The position numbers and the translations under genes are program-made. A DNA stretch of 64,000 bases, taken from Blastocladiella emersonii ATCC 22665. Its lineage: Eukaryota > Blastocladiomycota > Blastocladiomycetes > Blastocladiales > Blastocladiaceae. Of the stretch, positions 10,211-20,982 are shown in pieces. The stretch is taken from contig JANHCV010000001.1 in assembly GCA_025594325.1 (NCBI GenBank), positions 4,154,001 through 4,218,000 of the forward strand. Reading direction: 5' to 3'. The notes under the pieces were generated by a model. The model had not been told where the DNA came from. It saw nothing but the letters and a program-made list of their open reading frames with translations, and searched no databases. Positions within the stretch are counted from its first letter, which is position 1, and each line of letters begins with the position of its first letter.

Positions 10211-13200
10211 CTACTTGCCTATGCCGTGTGCGAGATTGTGCACCCACCAGTTGAGCTGCGTGCTCCATCCCAGCCGGATGCTCTCGTAGATGAGCCCTTG
10301 GAACTCTTCCGCCGCCTCGGCCTCGGACATGCCGAGACAAAACGCGTCGCGCAGATACGACAGGTCGTCGACCGTCTGCAGCTCCGGGATCCCCGTCGAC
10401 AGCATCAGGAGGAACAGGTTCATGAAGATGTTGGCGTTCCGCCTATGGATGCGCGCGTGCAGGGGAGTGATGGTCAGTTTGATGTCCATGGCCGTGGTCG
10501 CGGACCGAACGCGTACCGTAACACCAGGTAGGCCCGCACCGCCGTCGCGACGAAAAACTCGAAGTTGGCCGGGTTCTTCTTGGAGATGACGTGCACAAAG
10601 TCGGGCGTCAGGACGAACGGCGCGCGTTCGCGCTTGATCCCGAACTTGCGCTTCATGTTGCCGAGAAAGTGGCCAAAGTCGATGTGGAACAGCCGGCCGC
10701 GCTCGTGGCACATGATGTTGTCGTTGTGGCGGTCGCCGATCCCGAGGCAGAAGGTGGCGACGCAGTACCCGGCGCAGCTGAGCGTGAAGTTGGTCACGGC
10801 GCGGTCGTACTCGGCCTCGTCCGGGTTGTTCTGCCGGATCCACCGCTCGAGCGGCTCCTCCTTGAACGCGGCCGTCGACCCGCCGTACGCGAGCTGGATC
10901 GACGATACGGTCGCGCTCTGCGTCACCACCTCGATGAACCCCTGCTCGCGGCCCGTGCTCATGCACCCGTACAGCGTCATGCGCAGGTCCAGGCTCTCCT
11001 TGCGCCACAGCCGGTCCATGATCCGCAGCATCTGCAGCGTCAGCGCGTCCTGCCGCAGGTCGTCGCCCGTCTTGAAGATCACGAGCAGGTCCGACGGCGT
11101 GCGCGGGATCTGCGCCGGGATCGTGAACCCGGACCCTGGTCCGCCGCTGCCACCGTTCGTGGCTGTTGACGGCGTCAGCGTCTCGGAGCTCGTGGCCAGT
11201 GTCGTTGCGCTCCCGCCCGCGGCCACGGCCAGCGTGCTGCCCAGGGATGCTGCTGGCTCAGCGCCAGCCGAGATCGGGCTCGGCAGCAGCGTCGAGCTCC
11301 CCGCCGACGCGGGCGAGAAGACCGACCGCGGCCCAAACTCGAACGACGTGGCCGACGGCGGTCCGCTACTCGGGAGCGGGCTCGGCGGGCCCGCGGTCGA
11401 CTTGATGGTGTTGCCGACGGACACGGTGAGCAGGTCCATGGGCCGCTGGTCGGGCGGCGGCGTGCACCGGAATACGATCCACAGTGGCAGCTTCTTCGAG
11501 TCCATGAACTTGCACTTCTCGGTGCGGATCTCGCTGACGTGCAGGTCCGGGTTGAGTGGGACGCGCTGGCCGCGCGCGACCGACACGTTCTGCACCATGC
11601 TGACCAGCGTCTCGCGGCGGTCCGCGACGCGCGTCGACTTGACGGCCATGGCCGCCTCGGCGAGCTGGTCAACGAGCCGCTTCTGGTTCAGCAGGTCCGT
11701 GATGTCCGGCGCCGGGCACCCGCGCAAGTACCCCTCGAGCAGGATGCAGAACAGCGGGAACATGGTCGGCTTGGTCATCTCGGCCTTGAGCGCCCAGAAG
11801 AAGAAGTGCCCGATGCGCGACGACATGAGCGCGCGCTTGAGCAGGAACCGCGCGAGCGCAGAGTCGACGCGGTGCTCGAACGATAGCGCCTGCACGAGCT
11901 GCATCAGGTAGTCGCCGAGCGCCTCGTCCGACAGCGCCTCGAGCGTGTTGACCGCGTAGGCGCGCACGTCGTCGTCGGCAAAATAGGCGTCGAGGAGCAG
12001 CAGCGCGGTCTCGGTCGAGATGGGCTTCCACAGCTTGAGTAGCCTAGGGTGGCACAAATCGTCAGTGACTGCCTCGTCCGGGATCCATGGCCGCGAGCCG
12101 CGTACCTCCGGACCTCGAGCACGTCCTCTAGCTGGTCCCAGTTGGCTGCGAGCAGCACCTTGGGCAGCGACTCGGGGATGCTGGCGAGGTAGAGCCGGTT
12201 CGACCACAGGAGCCGCTTGATCGGGTCCTCGAGCGGGACGAGCGCGTCCCACTTGATCACCTCCTCGAGGTCCTTCATGTCGTCGCCGACCTCCTCCTTG
12301 CCCTGCGCGACCATCTCGTTGAAGTTGAGGTCGTCGATCGGCGCCTCGACCACGTCCGGGAACACGACCGGGTGCGTGTACTCCTCGAACCGCACCGTGA
12401 CGCTGGGCCCGGACCCGCGCTGCGGCGCCGTGACGGGTCCGATGAGCGGCGCCGCCTGGCCCTCCCACAGCCGCACCGTGTGCGTGCCCTGCCGCAGGTA
12501 TCCGCCGTCGTCGATGACCAGGATGCACACGCTGCCGAGCGGGACCGTGGTCGGCTTCTCCACCTCGGCACGCTTGCCGCGCGCGGACGCGACCGGCGTC
12601 ATCCCGTACACGGTCACGCACAGGCGCGCGTTGCGCGGCAGGTTGTAGATCGGGATGTCGAAGATGATGAAGTTGTGCCACCGCGGGTCCACGATGGGCT
12701 GAAGCAGGTGCGTGCGGACCGAGGCGCACAGGTTGCGACCGCCGAACGCGCTACACGATGAGGAAAAGTCAGTTCCCGGCTCGAGATCAAGGAAAGCACC
12801 GATGTCTCGTACATGGACGCCTCGACGTAGAGCGACGCGAACGAGCTGAGCGCCTGCGGACCCGTCAACGAGCCGAGTCCGTCCGCGCCAATGATTTCGA
12901 CGCGGAGGTTCATGGACAGGTCCCATAAACTCATCATCTTGATGGCCGTGCGGTCGCGGCCGCGTAGTGTAAGCTCGGCGTGGGTCCCCGGCGCGTGGCG
13001 GCCCTCCTCGACGAGGTACTCGTCGGCGGCCACCTCCTTGGCGACCGTGGCGTCGTCGACCTCGGGCGCCGCGTCGCGCAGCAGCGTCGGGAACGTCCAG
13101 TCGACTTCGTGCATGGCGCCGCGCTGCGCGTTGGCGATCATGAGGTTGATCTGCTCGCCGCGCGAGACGAGGTACCGGATCGAGCGGTGGTCGATGAGCC

Positions 13201-16200
13201 GGTGCGCGGGGCTCAGGTACTCGGGGCGGCCGACGAGCTGCAGCACGAGCTGGCGCGCGTACACCTGGGCGGGTTCGGGCGGCGCGTTTCCCGCGAGGTG
13301 CAGCATCAGCTCGTCGTGGAACTGGTCCGACGTGTTGCTCGGCTGCAGCGAGTACTTTTCGACGATGCGCGCCGTCACATCGAGCACGCGCTCGTGGATC
13401 CCGCACGACAGCGTGCGGACCACGGACCAGTGCGGGAAGTGCAGCCGCAGCGCGATCTTGGACTTGGTGCCCGCCATCTTGGACCGCAGGTACGGCGACG
13501 GATGGTCGCCCGCGTCCACGTCGACGGCATCGGGTGTCAGGCCGCGCGTCGTGTGGTGGCGGAGGTTCTTGAGCCGCTTCCGAAGCAGCGCGAGCTCGCT
13601 GCCGCGCGCCGCGTCCATCTGCGACGGCTGCGCGCCGAGCAGCACGTTGATCATGTTATTGTTGGTGCTGCTGCTCGGCTGGCCCTGGCCCGCGCTCGGC
13701 GACGTGACGCCGGCACTGCCCTGCTTGAGCGCGCGGAGCACGATCGTGTCGCACTGCCACTCGCGGACCAGCGCCATCTGACGCAGCGTCTGCCGCTCGT
13801 CGGCGAGGTGAACGAGCACGTGCGTCTTCGGGTGCCGGTAGTACAGCGCGTACGTGTCAGGCGTGTCGCACGCGCATAGCTTGGCCACGACCTGCTCCCA
13901 CAGCGCGGCCTTGACGGTCGTAATCGTGTCCTCGCCCATGAACGCGGCGTCGGCCTGCACGTCCTTGGAGAAGACGAGCGAGACCTTGAGGTGCAGGGGG
14001 CCAATGAACTCTGTAAAGCTGAGCGACGCAGGCCGCAACCGCTTGAGGCGCGAGTTGGCCGAGCCGGGCGCCGAGCCCGCTAGCGCGTTGCCCGTGAATG
14101 ACGTCGATGCGGCAAGCGACATGCCGCGCTCGATGGTCGCCGATGGACTTGGACCCGCCGACGCGGTTCCCGGACCGCTCGGCGGCAGGAGAAGCGTCGG
14201 CGACGAGCCGAACCCGCTTGCAGCAGACGGGGTCGAGGTCCGCGGTCCGAGCTGGCTCGGCGGGATGAAGCTCGACCGCCGCTCCGTCGCCGGCCCGTCG
14301 AACATGAGCATGTCGCGGTACACGTCCTCGACCGTGATGAGCCGCGTTCGCTTCGCGAGGAGCTGCGTGATGGACGCTCGCCGATCCTCGCGTATCGCAG
14401 GTACCGATGGCGAGGTCGTCGACGGCTGCGGCGTCGAGCTGGCAGCGCTCGTTGCGGACGCAGCCGCCTGCGACGATGAGAGCGTCGCGCCAGATCCCGC
14501 CCAGCCCTGCTCGTCGCCCGGCGACGTTGCCGACGCCTGCGCCGAGGGTTTCGCGCGGATCACGAACGACACGCTGTCGCCGACGTCGCCCTGGTTCCCG
14601 CGCACGACGGCGTCGATCTCGGGGATCTTGCCCAGCGCATAGTCGCTCGGCAGCGGTGTCGGGTCGACAGCGCCCGGCCGCTCGATGAACACCTGGTAGC
14701 CCGTCGTGACGGCCTGCTCGCCGAGGAGCGAGCGCAGCTTCTCGATGCCGCGCTGGAGCAGGAACTGCGCGTTGGACGCGGCCGTGATGCGCACGTTGGT
14801 GATGACACCCTTGGGCAGGAGAACGCGCACGCTGACGGAGCGCAGCTGCGGCTCGTCGGCGTTGAGGCGCGTGAGCGTGTCGTACGAGGTCCTCCGGATT
14901 GTGAAGAAGGACGGGACCTCGGAGTTGGCCGTGACCTCGGGGATGCGCTCGAGCAGCGGCGACGTCGACCGCACGCGGAACGTCACGACGCAGTTGGCGG
15001 GCGCGCTGCGCAGCGCGTCGAGCTCAACGACGAGCGCGTCGACGGGCAGCGCGGGACCCTCGGGGAACGTGGACGGGGTCAGGTCGTTCTCGCCGCCCAT
15101 CTGCGACAGGCCCGCGAGGTGCAGCGTCAGCTCCGAGTGGTCGATCTGGACGCCGAGCACGCGCGCAATCTTCTGCACACCCTTCTCGAGCAGCTCGTCA
15201 ACCGTCGTGTCCTGCGCGACGGCCACGTTCGAGTTCACGCCCTTGGGCAGCTCGAGCCGCACGAAGCGCGACGTGATGGTCGGGAGCGCCGTGTTCAGGC
15301 TGCTGCTGTCGTGCTGCGACGGTCGGCCCGACACGGTGTTGGTGCTGCGAACCGAGACTGCGCGGCTGACGGGCTGGAGCGGGATCGACGTTGGCCCGCT
15401 GTCGGTCCGGTACGCCTCGATGAGGGAGAAGATCGAGTCGTCGTCGTCGTTCGAGGAGCTCCCAAACGCGCTCGATGCGCCCGCGTCGGTGCCCGCCTTC
15501 TTGCGCTCGGACGCGTCCGACGACTTGCGGCTGTTGGCGCCGGACCGGTGGCCGGTGAGCACGAGGCGGAACACGGGCTCGGTGTTCGACGACTTGCAGA
15601 ACTGGTAGTAGAGCACGTCCTCGAGCAGCGTCGGCGGCGGCGGGAGCGAGGACCCGTCGCCCGTCTGCAGCTCCGCACCGTCCTTGGCTAGCGGGATGCC
15701 CGACATGCGGTGCAGCTTGGTGACGGCCTTCTCGAGCAGGTGTGCAATGGTCATGCCCGGCACGCATTGGACATGCGTGATACAGTCCTCGCTGACGTGG
15801 ATCTTGGCGATCACGATGGTCGAGGCCGAGCGGTTGAAGTCGCGCCGCAGGCCGACCGTGCGCAGCGGCGACGTTGGCGCCTGGTCCGAGTCGCGCCGTG
15901 ACGCTGGCTCGAGCTGCACGGACGTGGAGATGGCGGGCTCCGTGGACCGGCTTCCCGCTGCGTCGCGGGTCCCCGAGAGCGACGAGTTGGATGACACGAC
16001 CTGAGCCGATCTCGTCGAGATGGACGAGACCGATGACATGACGTCGATGTCAAAGTCGCCCGCGTCGGGGATCTCGACCATGAGCGGCGTGTAGACCGAG
16101 TGCTTCGACGAGGCGGAGCTCGGGCTGTGCGGCCCGCGGCTGCTGCCGAGGTTGGCCATGGTGAGCGGCGAGATGGGGCTGTTGAGCGTCGACGCGCGGC

Positions 16201-16918
16201 TGCGCGGCGGGCGCTTCATCGAGTTGGAGAAAGACTCGGTGATGCTCGCGGTGCCGCTGGCGAGGTTGTTGAGGAACACGGGGAGCGACAGCGAGAGCGT
16301 GTTCTTCTTGCCCGCCTCGCGCGAAGCCATGGACGCGTGGAGGAAGAGGAGGTTCGGGATAGTGTTCGCGCCGTGGCACTGCGTCACGTACGTGGTCTCG
16401 GCGATGATGGCGGACATATCTCCGAGCTCCTACGAGCAAACGCTCAAGCGTTAGTATGGCCCCGCTCCGATGCATCGCGGTTGCGTACATGGTGATGGCC
16501 GTCATCCGTGAACAAGCAAAACTCGGCCTTGGGCTCCGCCAGGTTGCACAGGTTCTACAACCGTGACGGCACCGTGAGCGCCGTGTCTCGACGAGAAGCC
16601 CCGAGCCCATCGTACCCGTAACTTGTTGTACGCCGAGTCCAGAACCGACTGCACGGACGCCCGCCGGTCGACGACCAGCGTCGTCGTCACGTCGTCCGCG
16701 TCGCCGCCCTTGGAGTAGCGGATCCGGACAAACATGGTCGCCCCGTTCTGGCCCGGGCTGATTGGGCTCGCAATGTTGGGCGATGAGGACGATGCAGGGC
16801 TCGGATCAGAGGCGCTAGACCCGGCCGGCGAGCCTGCTCGGCCGGATCCAGCGCTGCCGCTGGACGCGGAGCCGAACTGAGCCGATTTACGGCGCGCTCG
16901 GCCCAGTAGCGACGACAT
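10211..16918 (-). CDS. Class I-type phosphoinositide 3-kinase with extra RBD-like domains, 2129 aa
   Basis: Six exons read leftward: 16616-16918, 16489-16554, 12813-16429, 12106-12750, 10517-12043, 10211-10442; all introns start gtacg and all phases fit. It should phosphorylate the 3-position of phosphoinositides at membranes. The C-terminal half has the class I order. An ABD-like segment (~934-1025; TITTVKAALWEQ, LADERQTLRQMALVREW) is followed by a Ras-binding domain (~1111-1222; LVLQLVGRPEYLSPAHRL), C2 (~1293-1480), helical domain and kinase. Kinase marks are FMDSKKLPLW with the ATP-contacting Lys, TGDDLRQDALTLQMLRIMD, GIGDRHNDNIM, DFG in HIDFGHFLGN, and the class I activation loop MKRKFGIKRERAPFVLT. 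The first ~750 residues hold four more RA/RBD-like segments (about 61-125, 325-415, 510-607, 652-748) separated by Ser-rich linkers. That is twice the usual class I length. Confidence 0.88.
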
Positions 16919-17331
16919 GACCGTGAATCGAGTTGGGACGACAGGTTGGCGAGATTGCCCGGCTCAGGAGGTGTGTCGTTTCGTCGAGTTGTGGACGACG
17001 AGGTCAGGCGCGGGTGGATGGCAGATTCACCGGGTGCAGTGCATTTGCAGAATCTCTAGTGCTTCATGGTGCGCATGCCATTGTGCGTTCGTCGCATCGA
17101 CTTGTTTGAGCAGGAGCAGCGTGTTCGCAGGTTGCGACCGGCGCGCGAGGCGAGCACGACGCGTCTCGCAAATCGACGCGTCGGGGTCACGCGGTGTCTC
17201 GCACCTCGAAATATGATTTTGCGACGCGTCCCTGACTTCGAGGCCACTGGAAACCACCCATAATCAAGAGGAAAGTGTCAAGGGAAATGTTTACATTGAT
17301 TTACAAGGAAAATTTACAGCTCTTCAAGGGG
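16919..17331. other. Intergenic region upstream of PI 3-kinase
   Basis: Lies between the PI 3-kinase start (16918) and the stop of the next leftward gene (17332). It must hold the kinase promoter and the neighbour's 3' UTR. I see no TATA box and no supportable gene. Confidence 0.4.
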
Positions 17332-18021
17332 TTACATGAGGAGAGCACCGACACCAACGATGGCGGCGACGACCGAGGCGCCAGCCGTCACGGCGCTGGC
17401 CGACGACGACTGCTGCGAGACAGCGCCCGCGTTGAGGTAGTTGGACGCGACCTGCGTCGGCACCGCCTTGGCGTCCTTGTTACCATAGCCGGCCTCGTAC
17501 GCGCCGGTGGCGGCGGGGCGGGCCTCGGCCACGGCCGTAGCGCACGGCGTCGCGGCAGCGGGGTCGACAGCCGCCGTCATGTAGGCGGGGTCGAGGGCAG
17601 CAGCGGCGGGCTTGTCGCACGGCGTCGTGGCAGCGGGCTCGGCGGCGGCGACGGCCGAGGTCGTGCACGGCGTAGCAGCCGCGGGGTCGACGGCGACGGG
17701 CGCGGGCTTGTTGTAGCCGGTCGAAGTCGGGTCGACAGCAACGACAGGGGCGGCCTTGTTGTAGCCGGTGGAGGCGGGGTCGACGGCGACGGGGGCAGCC
17801 TTGTTGTAGCCAGTCGAAGCGGGGTCGACGGCAACCACGGGCGCGGCCTTGTTGTAGCCGGTGTGGGCGGGGTCGACGGCAACCACCGGGGAGGCCTTGT
17901 TGTAGCCCGTCGAGGTGGGGGCGACCTCAGCGGGCGAGGCAGCTCCAGCGTTGTAGTTGGCCGAGGGAGCGGCAGCGACGGCGGCGACGGCGGTGGCGAT
18001 GAGGAGGGTCTTGGCGAACAT
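17332..18021 (-). CDS. Secreted GYNK-repeat cell-surface protein, 229 aa
   Basis: Single exon. The N-terminus is a clear signal peptide (MFAKTLLIATAVAAVAAAPS). Five near-perfect repeats of the form STGYNKAAPVVAVDPA follow at residues ~36-113, then a second low-complexity section with three TPC motifs (TPCTTS, TPCDKP, TPCATA). The tail is SSSASAVTAGASVVAAIVGVGALLM: a small-residue site plus a hydrophobic end, as in GPI-anchored proteins. It probably sits on the plasma membrane or in the cell wall; repeats of Ala, Pro, Val and Thr suit a glycosylated stalk. No known family recognised. A TATA box lies about 140 bp upstream on the same strand, which suggests strong or regulated expression. Confidence 0.8.
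   Translation of the reverse strand: MFAKTLLIATAVAAVAAAPSANYNAGAASPAEVAPTSTGYNKASPVVAVDPAHTGYNKAAPVVAVDPASTGYNKAAPVAVDPASTGYNKAAPVVAVDPTSTGYNKPAPVAVDPAAATPCTTSAVAAAEPAATTPCDKPAAAALDPAYMTAAVDPAAATPCATAVAEARPAATGAYEAGYGNKDAKAVPTQVASNYLNAGAVSQQSSSASAVTAGASVVAAIVGVGALLM
17683..17916 (-). repeat. Five in-frame GYNK repeats
   Basis: Tandem units of 45-51 bp encode variants of STGYNKAAPVVAVDPA. Units differ by small in-frame length changes (VVAV versus VAV) and single substitutions (ASP, PAP, PTS, PAH). Such minisatellites inside surface-protein genes commonly vary in copy number between strains. Confidence 0.85.
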
Positions 18022-18570
18022 CTTGATGATGGTTTGGGTTGGTGGTGGTTCTAGGGTGTGCTTGAGGCAGACAGACTGTCTTTTCTAAAGGATGCGCTTG
18101 TAGAGGACAGGCTGGCTGGATGCTGGACGAGAGAGTTGGGTGCGGGGACGAGGCCGGGTTTATATAGGCGGCCCGGTCCCTTGCAGGGACTGCGCGAGTG
18201 CACCGCGCTGCGGCGAACAAGGTGCCGCGCTGCCGCGTGGGCGAAATGAACTCGAGAAATGAAGGGCGAAGGCGAGAAGATGAACAGTGGGCTGGTGATG
18301 AGTTGCGTGATGTGATTGGAGGCGAGGCGCCACGCGCGCACTCGCCATACAAAATGGCGAGCACGCGGGGAAGGTGGTGGCCAGTTCCCTTGGTGGCGCA
18401 GCCCGCGTGGGTGGCACAGCTGACTCCCGTCCACGTTGCGACCAATCGTGGCGCTACGCCAGTTCCTTGTGCAAGTTGCATCATGCACGATCGCACGATG
18501 AGTTTCAGTGAGGGTATTGCTTCGTGTATTACGGTGAAAATGGGGGTTGTGCGCAAAACGCGCGACTCTC
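18022..18570 (-). promoter_or_regulatory. Promoter region of the GYNK-repeat gene; TATATA at 18160-18166
   Basis: Read on the minus strand, a TATATAAA-type box lies at 18160-18166, about 140 bp before the ATG at 18021. The rest of this 549-bp interval is the gene's upstream region plus the 3' UTR of the MFS gene, which ends at 18571. I see nothing else in it. Confidence 0.55.
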
Positions 18571-20589
18571 TTACTTCCGGGCGTCGAACAAGATGATGAA
18601 CACCGCCCACCCGAGGACCATGAGGAAGCCCATGAGCCCGACCATGACGCGGCCCCAGAAGACGGGCATGGTTGGTGGACCAGCGACGGGCACCGATCCG
18701 TACCGCGCCTCATCGCTGGCCGAGAACGACGAGGAGAGCGGTCGGGATTCCGACCCGAGCGCAACGGTGCTGTCATCGCCGTCGTACTCGTCGTCCGAGC
18801 CGTCGCCGAGGTGGGAGTCGGTCCGGCCGAGCTTCTGCGCCTCGATGCGCTTGAGGATCAGCGGGCGCCGGGTCCCATCGGCGGCGAGCAGGCCGCGCGT
18901 CATCGGGTCGCCAGCGCTGTCGAGGATCCACAGACCCGTCGAGAGGCACAGCGACGCGACCGTGACCGCGACGAGGACGATGAGCGGCGCGCCGTACCCG
19001 CCGGTGCGGTCCTGGAGCCAGCCAAGGAGCGGGTCGAGCAGCGTCGACGCGATGTTAGTCATGGACTTGTAGATGCCGAGGGCGGTGCCCATGGACTCGG
19101 GCCCGATGAGGAGGCCGACCGACGAGACGAGCGCGACGGGACCGACCGTCAGCGACGAGCTGAACAGGAGCAGGGCGATGTACGGCGGCAGCAGCGTCCA
19201 GGCGAGCAGGCCGAAGCTCGCGAGCAGCGCGAGGGATGCGCCGACCATGAGCTGCGGGCGCAGGCCGCGGTTGTCCATGAGGTAGCCGAGGAAGGGCGCG
19301 CCGAAGATGGGGAGGAGCTGGCTGAGCGACGCGTTGAAGGCGGCGAGGGTCTCGGGCTGGCCGAACCGGTGCATGATCATCTCGGGCGCAATGTGCAGGA
19401 ACGAGGTCCACGACGACCCGAGCGTGAAGCTGAGGCCAGCAATGATCCAAAAGGTGCCCGGGAACAGGTACACGTCGTCGAGCTGGAAGCGCGTCTTGTT
19501 CTTGGCCGCGGCGACCTCGGCAGCCGAGTACACGCCCGCGTCGCCGCGGTTGACGGCGATGGCGGCCGGGTGCGGGTTCCGGGCCGAACCGGCAGCGAGA
19601 CTGCTCGACGAGGCCGAGTTCGACATGCCGACAGACCCTGGCTGCGAGGCCGCGAGGAGGCCCTGCGCCACGTCGTCGCCCTCGCCTTCGCGCGCGACCG
19701 CGTCCGCGTCGTAGTAGAAGCGGCGCATGCCGATGACGTAGACAATGTCGATGACCCAGCTGGTGAAGCAGAGGGCAAAGGCGGCCCAGAACGAGTAGCC
19801 GTACCAGCCGGTCGCGTTCTTGATGGGCACCGTCATGAGCGTGGCGAGGAAGCTGGCGAGGCGCGACGTGGCGATCTGGACGCCGACGGTGACGGCGAGG
19901 GCGGTCCCGCGGAACCAGTGCGCAAGGATCGTGTGCTGCACGGTGATGACGGTCATGGCACCGAGGCCGTAGAGCAGCCGGCCCGCCACCATGACGACAA
20001 ACGACTTGAGGTGCGCCGACAGGGCGAACAGGAAGCCGCCGAGCATGATGAGCGTGCACGAGACGGCGGACCCGTTCGAGACGCCGAACGTGTCGATGAA
20101 GCGGCCGCCGACGAGTGGGACGATGGTGTTGACCAAGCTGACGGCAGCCTGCAGAACGCCGTATTGCTACGTACAAACCAAAAGTGAGTACGCGCCCTCG
20201 CAGCACCGGATCCCAGAGGCACGTACTGCGTTGTTGATGCCGAGATCAGCCTTGATGGTCGACTTGAGGGCACTGACGACGTGCGCAGAGTCTACACGCA
20301 TCGAGGCGGGTAGCGGGGAGCTCTCGGACTCCATCCGAGCGCGAGAATCGTACAGTGGCTGCCGAAACCGATCATGAGGGTGCACAGGAACGCGAAAAGC
20401 TTCCACGACGTCGACGCCTGCGCATATTCCTCGTCAGCATCGCTCAGATCGCACGCAGTGAGCCGAGCGGCGTACGTTGGCGCGGCGGTTCTGAGCGTCG
20501 GTCCGGAGCTCGAGACAGACGTCCTGCTCGGTGGACTCGTGCCCGTGGGATGGCGGATCCTGATGATCTCTTGGAAGAGGGGACGGCAT
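18571..20589 (-). CDS. MFSD1-like major facilitator transporter, 612 aa
   Basis: Four exons read leftward: 20476-20589, 20354-20417, 20227-20291, 18571-20166; introns of 58, 62 and 60 nt all start gtacg. Twelve hydrophobic spans are expected. Characteristic stretches are the N-terminal SALKSTIKADLGINNAQYG, GGRFIDTFGVSNG, the span-4 region QHTILAHWFRGTALAVTVGV, and GPESMGTALGIYKSMTNIAS. These recall MFSD1, the lysosomal dipeptide exporter; fungal relatives are poorly studied. A cytosolic loop of ~100 residues after span 6 and an acidic C-terminal stretch (DGSDDEYDGDDS) before a final span are unusual features. Start chosen because the short first exon supplies a hydrophilic N-terminus that splices in frame; a cDNA would settle it. 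Confidence 0.8.
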
Positions 20590-20982
20590 GGTCGCGACGC
20601 GCATCCTTTCAGGGAAGCGAGATTCGTGTGGAGCGGCGAGTAAGAGGGCGCCCTTGCCGGAGGTCGAGGGTGGAGGGCGCGGTTCGCTTCGAATGCGCTG
20701 CTAGAGAGAGAAGAAGTTCGTTGCAGCGGGTCCGCGAGTGTTACATGGCATGGTGCGGTACGTTGGGGGCGACGACGAGGGAGCGGCCAAGGTTCCCCGT
20801 TTATCAGATGCGGCGGCGGTGTGGCGTATCGCGCCGAGATCGGCACGTGGCGGCTGCAGTGTCTCGCACGACGCGTGAGACAGGCGCTTGACGTCGTCGC
20901 GGTCAACTGGCCGAGCGATCATGGCGCGTGCAGCCTCGGATATACCCTCCATGAAGCATCTAACTGCCAGCAACAGCAAACC
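20590..20982. promoter_or_regulatory. Divergent promoter region
   Basis: A 393-bp interval between the leftward MFSD1-like gene and the rightward EF-hand/WD gene, so it should hold both promoters. No TATA box stands out and no gene is supportable. Confidence 0.4.
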
